Positions 13,327 to 16,981 of a stretch of 16,981 nt of DNA are shown piece by piece. Origin of the DNA: Betaproteobacteria bacterium (GTDB lineage Bacteria > Pseudomonadota > Gammaproteobacteria > Burkholderiales > SG8-41); contig JAHZNX010000011.1 in NCBI GenBank assembly GCA_020028375.1, positions 1-16,981 of the forward strand, given 5' to 3'. The position numbers and the translations under genes were made by a program. Numbering within the stretch: the stretch's first letter is position 1; every line of letters begins with the position of its first letter. The notes below the pieces were generated by a model. That model was not told the origin of the DNA, made no database searches, and worked only from the letters and a program-made list of their open reading frames with translations.

Positions 13327-14817
13327 TTATGTCCCGCGGCGCATCCCGCGCGCCGCTGGCGCGATCATCACGACAAGTATAAGCACGGTAGCGATCATGA
13401 ACACCAGGCTGAGCGGGCGGGTGAAGAACACGGTCGGGTCGCCGCGCGCAATCAGCAGCGCCCGGCGCAGATTCTCTTCCAGCAGCGGCCCCAGCACGTA
13501 GCCGAGGAGCAGGGGCGCCGGCTCGCACTCGAGCTTGACGAGGACGTAGCCGAGCACGCCGATGACGGCGCACAGGTAGACGTCGAAGGGGTTGTTGCTG
13601 ACGCTGTAGTTGCCGATGCAGCAGAAGAGGATGATGGACGGAAACAACCACCGGTAGGGCACGGTCAGGAGCTTCACCCAGATCCCCACCAGCGGCAGGT
13701 TGAGGACGACGAGAAGGCAATTGCCGATCCACATGCTGGCGATGAGCCCCCAGAAGAGATCGGGCTTCTCCAGCATCACCTGCGGACCGGTCGCGATGCC
13801 CTGCAGCGTCAGCGCCGCGAGCATGACCGCCATGGTCGCCGAGGCGGGGATGCCGAGGGTCAACATTGGAATGAATGCGGTCTGTGCGGCGGCGTTGTTG
13901 GCCGCTTCCGGGGCCGCTACCCCTTCGATCGCACCCCTGCCGAAGCGCGACGGGTCCCGCGCAAGCTTTTTCTCCAGCATGTAGGTCGCGAACGAGGAGA
14001 GGGCGGGGCCCGTACCGGGCAGCACGCCGAAGCACGCGCCCACGGCCGTGCCGCGCACCGTGGGCCAGGCCGCGTCCCGGATGTCCCGCGCGGTCGGCAT
14101 TAGGCCGGTCACCGGGCCCGTGTACACCTCGCGCGGCTCGCGGCTTTCGAGGTTTGCCACGATTTCCGCCACCGCGAAGAGACCCACCGCGACCACGGTG
14201 AATCCGATTCCATCGACGAGCTCCGGGATGCCGAAGGAGTAGCGCGCCATGCCCGAATTGACGTCGACGCCGACGACGCCGACGAGGAGCCCCAGGACGA
14301 CCATCGCGAGCCCCTTCACGGCATCGCCCTGCGTCATCACGGCGGACGCGACCAGCGCCATCAGCATGAGCGAGGTGTACTCGGCGGCACCGAACTTGAG
14401 CGCCCATTCCCCGAGCGTGGGGCCCGCCAGGGCGATCAGCAGGGTGCCGACACAGCCTGCGAAGAATGACGCCAGCGCCGCCGTGGCCAGCGCCGGGCCG
14501 GCGCGCCCCCGCCGCGCCATCTGGTAGCCGTCGATGCAGGTCACCGCCGAGGCGGTCTCGCCGGGAAGGTTGACGAGGATCGAGGTGGTGGAGCCACCGT
14601 ACTGCGCCCCGTAGAAGATGCCGGCGAGCATGATGATCGCGGGCACCGCCGGCAGGTGGAACGTGATCGGAAACAGCATGGCGATCGTGACCAGCGGCCC
14701 CACGCCCGGGAGCACTCCGATCAGCGTGCCAAGCGCGACCCCGGCGAAGCAGTACGCGAGGTTCTGCAGCGAGAACGCGACGCCGAAGCCGAGGGCGAGG
14801 TTGGAGAGAAGGTCCAT
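13327..14817 (-). CDS. tctA: Tripartite tricarboxylate transporter, large membrane subunit TctA
   Basis: The 496-residue protein has the usual TctA length and about 10-12 hydrophobic segments. Family signatures include GVALGTLIGVLPGVGPLVTI near residue 30, IFYGAQYGGSTTSILVNLPG, a matching second-half glycine motif GACFGVLPGTGPALSSFATY, and AAPEAANNAAAQTAFIPMLTLGIPASATMAV. These repeated motifs line the transport path in the inner membrane. With TctB and a TctC receptor it takes up carboxylates using an ion gradient. The ATG at 14817 shares one base with the tctB stop (TGATG), implying translational coupling. A longer reading from 15054 overlaps tctB and is rejected. The substrate is unknown. 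Confidence 0.95.
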   Translation of the reverse strand: MDLLSNLALGFGVAFSLQNLAYCFAGVALGTLIGVLPGVGPLVTIAMLFPITFHLPAVPAIIMLAGIFYGAQYGGSTTSILVNLPGETASAVTCIDGYQMARRGRAGPALATAALASFFAGCVGTLLIALAGPTLGEWALKFGAAEYTSLMLMALVASAVMTQGDAVKGLAMVVLGLLVGVVGVDVNSGMARYSFGIPELVDGIGFTVVAVGLFAVAEIVANLESREPREVYTGPVTGLMPTARDIRDAAWPTVRGTAVGACFGVLPGTGPALSSFATYMLEKKLARDPSRFGRGAIEGVAAPEAANNAAAQTAFIPMLTLGIPASATMAVMLAALTLQGIATGPQVMLEKPDLFWGLIASMWIGNCLLVVLNLPLVGIWVKLLTVPYRWLFPSIILFCCIGNYSVSNNPFDVYLCAVIGVLGYVLVKLECEPAPLLLGYVLGPLLEENLRRALLIARGDPTVFFTRPLSLVFMIATVLILVVMIAPAARGMRRGT

Positions 14818-15272
14818 CAGTAGTAGCCGCCGAGCAGCGGATAAGGCAATTTGAGTCCCCAGCTGAAGACCGCAACGGAGAACGCGGTCATCACGACCGC
14901 AAGGAGGACCACTTCCTTCCAGCGGAACTCGCGGCCGGCGGCGGCGGCGACGAAGAGCGTCGCAATGGTCGCCGGGATCAGGCCCGCCCGGTCCAGCAGG
15001 AATCCGAACAGCACGATCGAAACCGTGATCAGAGCGAGCGGCTTCCAGCCCCATTCACCCTTCACCCTGTCTCCAGAGCGCACGCCGCGCGCGAGCACGT
15101 AGACGCCGAACAACAGCAGGATGACGCCGAGAGCCGTGGGAAAATAGCCCGGCCCCATGCGCATGGTGGTGCCGAACGGATAGTCGCGGGCAAGGATGGC
15201 CGCGAGCCCGCCGAGAACGATGAACAGCAGTCCGGCGAGAACGTCCCGGTTATTCCATAGATCGGGTTTCAC
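14817..15272 (-). CDS. tctB: Tripartite tricarboxylate transporter, small membrane subunit TctB
   Basis: The 151-residue protein has four predicted membrane segments: VLAGLLFIVLGGLAAILA, FPTALGVILLLFGVYVLA, a stretch around ALITVSIVLFGFLLDRAG, and VVLLAVVMTAFSVAVFSWG. The family motif MGPGYFP (39-45) follows the first. This matches TctB, the small membrane partner of TctA. The start is GTG, ten bases after an AGGAGG site; the ATG directly after that site is out of frame. It follows the cupin gene by 26 bp and its stop overlaps the tctA start. Confidence 0.9.
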   Translation of the reverse strand: MKPDLWNNRDVLAGLLFIVLGGLAAILARDYPFGTTMRMGPGYFPTALGVILLLFGVYVLARGVRSGDRVKGEWGWKPLALITVSIVLFGFLLDRAGLIPATIATLFVAAAAGREFRWKEVVLLAVVMTAFSVAVFSWGLKLPYPLLGGYY

Positions 15273-15298
15273 GCGGGATCATCCTCCTGGAGCAGCTC

Positions 15299-15769
15299 CT
15301 ACGAGTCCGGGCCGAAGCCGGCATCGTAGTGCGGTCCCTTCATGGTGCCGTCGACCGCTTTGCCGATGATACCCTGCGAGAGATCCTTGATGGCGATGAA
15401 GATGACGTCCTCGTCATCGGGGGAGGCCACCAGCGTATGCGGCGCGTTGGCGGGGATGTAGATGAGCGTGCCGGCGGGCGCGACCACCTTCTTGCCGTTG
15501 ACCGAACCGATGAGCGTCCCCCGCACCACGTAGTTGAACTGCTCGTTCTTGTGCGTGTGCATGCGCGAGCCGGTGCCGCGCGCCTTGTGGATGTAGCCCA
15601 CCAGCATGCGCTCGCCCTCGACCACGCCGCCGTGCGCGCTGGAGTAGCCGGTGCCGGCCGCTACGTCCTTTACTGCCGCCAGCGTGAACTGATACTTCCC
15701 GTTGCCGCCTTTCACCGCACCGGCGGTCTTGGTCTTCGCCTTCTTCATCGCCCGCTTCTTTGCTCTCAT
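15299..15769 (-). CDS. Cupin-domain protein with lysine-rich N-terminus
   Basis: The 156-residue protein is a single-domain cupin. Motif 1 is HTHKNEQFNYVVRG (71-84), giving His71, His73 and a Glu or Gln as metal ligands. Motif 2 is AGTLIYIPANAPHTL (99-113), giving His111. The first 22 residues are strongly basic (MRAKKRAMKKAKTKT) and not part of the cupin fold; if the ATG at 15748 is used, most still remain. It may be a metal-dependent enzyme or ligand-binding protein acting on the compound handled by the neighbouring amidohydrolase and TctAB transporter. Similar small cupins appear beside many catabolic genes without assigned function. The reaction is unknown. Confidence 0.87.
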   Translation of the reverse strand: MRAKKRAMKKAKTKTAGAVKGGNGKYQFTLAAVKDVAAGTGYSSAHGGVVEGERMLVGYIHKARGTGSRMHTHKNEQFNYVVRGTLIGSVNGKKVVAPAGTLIYIPANAPHTLVASPDDEDVIFIAIKDLSQGIIGKAVDGTMKGPHYDAGFGPDS

Positions 15770-15784
15770 CGCCCGACCTTTCCC

Positions 15785-15805
15785 TTCCCCCTTCCCCCTT
15801 CCCCC
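15785..15805. repeat. Tandem heptamer GGGGGAA, three copies
   Basis: Three perfect head-to-tail TTCCCCC units (plus strand), with a partial copy on the cupin side, lie between the amidohydrolase stop (15811) and the cupin start (15769). On the coding strand the unit is GGGGGAA, a Shine-Dalgarno-like purine tract. It differs in sequence from the GAGTGAC arrays but has the same period and location type. Confidence 0.85.
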
Positions 15806-15810
15806 TTCAC

Positions 15811-16981
15811 TTAGAGGTAATCAATGATCTTCCAATCGCCCGGCTTCACATTGACCACGTTCTTGCTCTTGCCCGGGCGGCGGTCGGCGTAGATCCGGCC
15901 CTCCCTCATCACGATCTTGATGTTCTTCTTCTCCTGCAGGCAGCGGATGTTTTTCAGGGGATCGCCGTCCACCGCGATGACGTCGGCGAGCTTGCCGGCC
16001 TCGATCGTGCCGAGGTCCTTCTCCTGCTTCAATGCCTGCGCCGCGTTGCGGGTCGCGGTGAGCAGCGCGTCCATCGGCTTCATGCCGAGCTTGACGTAGA
16101 TTTCGAGCTCGGAGGCGTTGCTGCCCATATCCGGCTCGAAGCCCATATCGGTGCCCATCGCGATCTTCACCCCGGCCTTGTACATCTTCTGGAAGGTCTC
16201 GAAGCAGAACGGCTGCAGGTACTTCATCTTGCGCAGCACGAAGTCCGCCGTGCCGTGCTCGCGGCGCAGCTGGATCGCGTGGTCGGTGCGGTGCGCGAGC
16301 GTCGGCGTGACCGGGGTGCCGGACTTCCGGATGAGCTCGATGGTCTCGTCGTCGTGGAACACCATGTGCTCGATGGTGTCGGCGCCCGCCTTCAACGCCA
16401 TGCGCTGCGCGCTGGTGGTGAAGCAATGCACCGCCGCGTGCTTGTGAAGGGCGTGCGCCTCGTCCACCACGGCGTCGAGCTCCTCCTGCGTCATGTTGCG
16501 GATGTCCGGCTCCTCCTTGTCGGTGCCGCCGCCCCCCGAAGCGCAGGTCTTGATGACGTCGCATCCCGCCAGCATGTTCTTTCGCGCGAGCTTGCGCAGT
16601 TCCCACGGCCCGTCAGCGGTGTTGAAGCCCCACCGGTACATCGCGCGCGGCTGGATCAGCTCGAGATGCGAGCCGGTCATGGTGGTGAAGCCTGCGATCA
16701 GCATGCGCGGCCCCTCGACGATGCCAGCGTTGATGGCGTCGCGCACCGCGCACATCTCGTTCACCAGCAGTCCATACGGCCCGTTCATCCCGAGATCGCG
16801 CAGCGTGGTGAAGCCCATGTCGAAGCAGTTCTGGGCGTGGAACAGGGCATACATCTGCTGCAGGTGCGGCATCGTTTCGAATTGCGCGACCCGGTGGTTG
16901 TGAAAGGTCATGCAGTTGTACATCGCGGTGTGGATGTGGAGATCCATCATTCCCGGCATCACCGTGTAGCGCGAGCAATCG
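15811..16981 (-). CDS. Metal-dependent amidohydrolase, N-terminus beyond the window
   Basis: The visible 389 residues are open to the window edge, so the small N-terminal beta-sandwich is missing. The TIM-barrel signatures of the imidazolonepropionase/Xaa-Pro dipeptidase-like amidohydrolases are present: MPGMMDLHIHT (the HxH metal site), VIKTCASGG (Lys about 144, probably carboxylated), AAVHCFTTSA (His about 185), ADTIEHMVFHDD (His about 205) and KIAMGTDMGFEP (Asp about 278). The C-terminal part holds GTIEAGKLADVIAVDGDPLKNI, typical of the family. It would hydrolyse an amide or related C-N bond with one or two metal ions. No signal peptide can be judged. It leads the run cupin, tctBA, tctC-tctC, CT2, VOC. 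The substrate is not predictable. Confidence 0.9.
   Translation of the reverse strand, partial: DCSRYTVMPGMMDLHIHTAMYNCMTFHNHRVAQFETMPHLQQMYALFHAQNCFDMGFTTLRDLGMNGPYGLLVNEMCAVRDAINAGIVEGPRMLIAGFTTMTGSHLELIQPRAMYRWGFNTADGPWELRKLARKNMLAGCDVIKTCASGGGGTDKEEPDIRNMTQEELDAVVDEAHALHKHAAVHCFTTSAQRMALKAGADTIEHMVFHDDETIELIRKSGTPVTPTLAHRTDHAIQLRREHGTADFVLRKMKYLQPFCFETFQKMYKAGVKIAMGTDMGFEPDMGSNASELEIYVKLGMKPMDALLTATRNAAQALKQEKDLGTIEAGKLADVIAVDGDPLKNIRCLQEKKNIKIVMREGRIYADRRPGKSKNVVNVKPGDWKIIDYL

Noticed and set aside
12338..14875. A very long minus-strand reading frame of 845 codons
   Set aside because: Only its last 323 codons encode a recognisable protein (TctC). The upstream part is arginine-rich shadow of tctA in another frame.
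14818..15054. N-terminal extension of TctA upstream of 14817
   Set aside because: It overlaps tctB, is arginine-rich without membrane character, and the ATG at 14817 gives the usual family length.

Overview
The window is about 17 kb of GC-rich DNA with tightly packed, often overlapping genes. Two Bug/TctC-type solute receptors beside a TctA/TctB transporter suggest a betaproteobacterium, probably Burkholderiales-like and possibly uncultured. This assignment rests on gene content only. No rRNA, tRNA, CRISPR array, phage or transposase gene was seen.

Left block, minus strand (4813 down to 1): biotin carrier protein (BCCP), a sulfite-oxidase-fold molybdopterin enzyme, an acyl-CoA carboxyltransferase (CT1), a biotin carboxylase reduced by a large internal in-frame deletion, an ATP-grasp beta subunit, and the first 55 residues of the CoA-binding alpha subunit of an NDP-forming acyl-CoA synthetase. 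It looks like an acyl-CoA activation and carboxylation operon whose carboxylase can no longer work from local parts. Three of its gaps hold repeat elements.

Central block, plus strand (4928 to 9283): a crotonase-family protein, a secreted protein of unknown function and an exported glycerophosphodiester phosphodiesterase overlap end to start. After a repeat-bearing gap comes a 574-residue UGSC-family protein. A single in-frame UGA falls exactly at the U of the U-G-x-C motif, and stem-loops resembling a bacterial SECIS lie just downstream. I read it as one selenoprotein gene, which an ordinary gene caller would split in two.

Right block, minus strand (16981 down to 9300): an amidohydrolase running off the window edge, a cupin, tctB, tctA, two tctC genes in tandem, a second carboxyltransferase (CT2) and a VOC-fold protein. 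It looks like uptake and processing of an unknown carboxylate or amide. Several gaps here are filled by 7-bp tandem repeats that run into the stop codon of the preceding gene.

The main points are the UGAC selenoprotein, the internally deleted biotin carboxylase beside two intact carboxyltransferases, and the heptanucleotide repeats at operon gene junctions.
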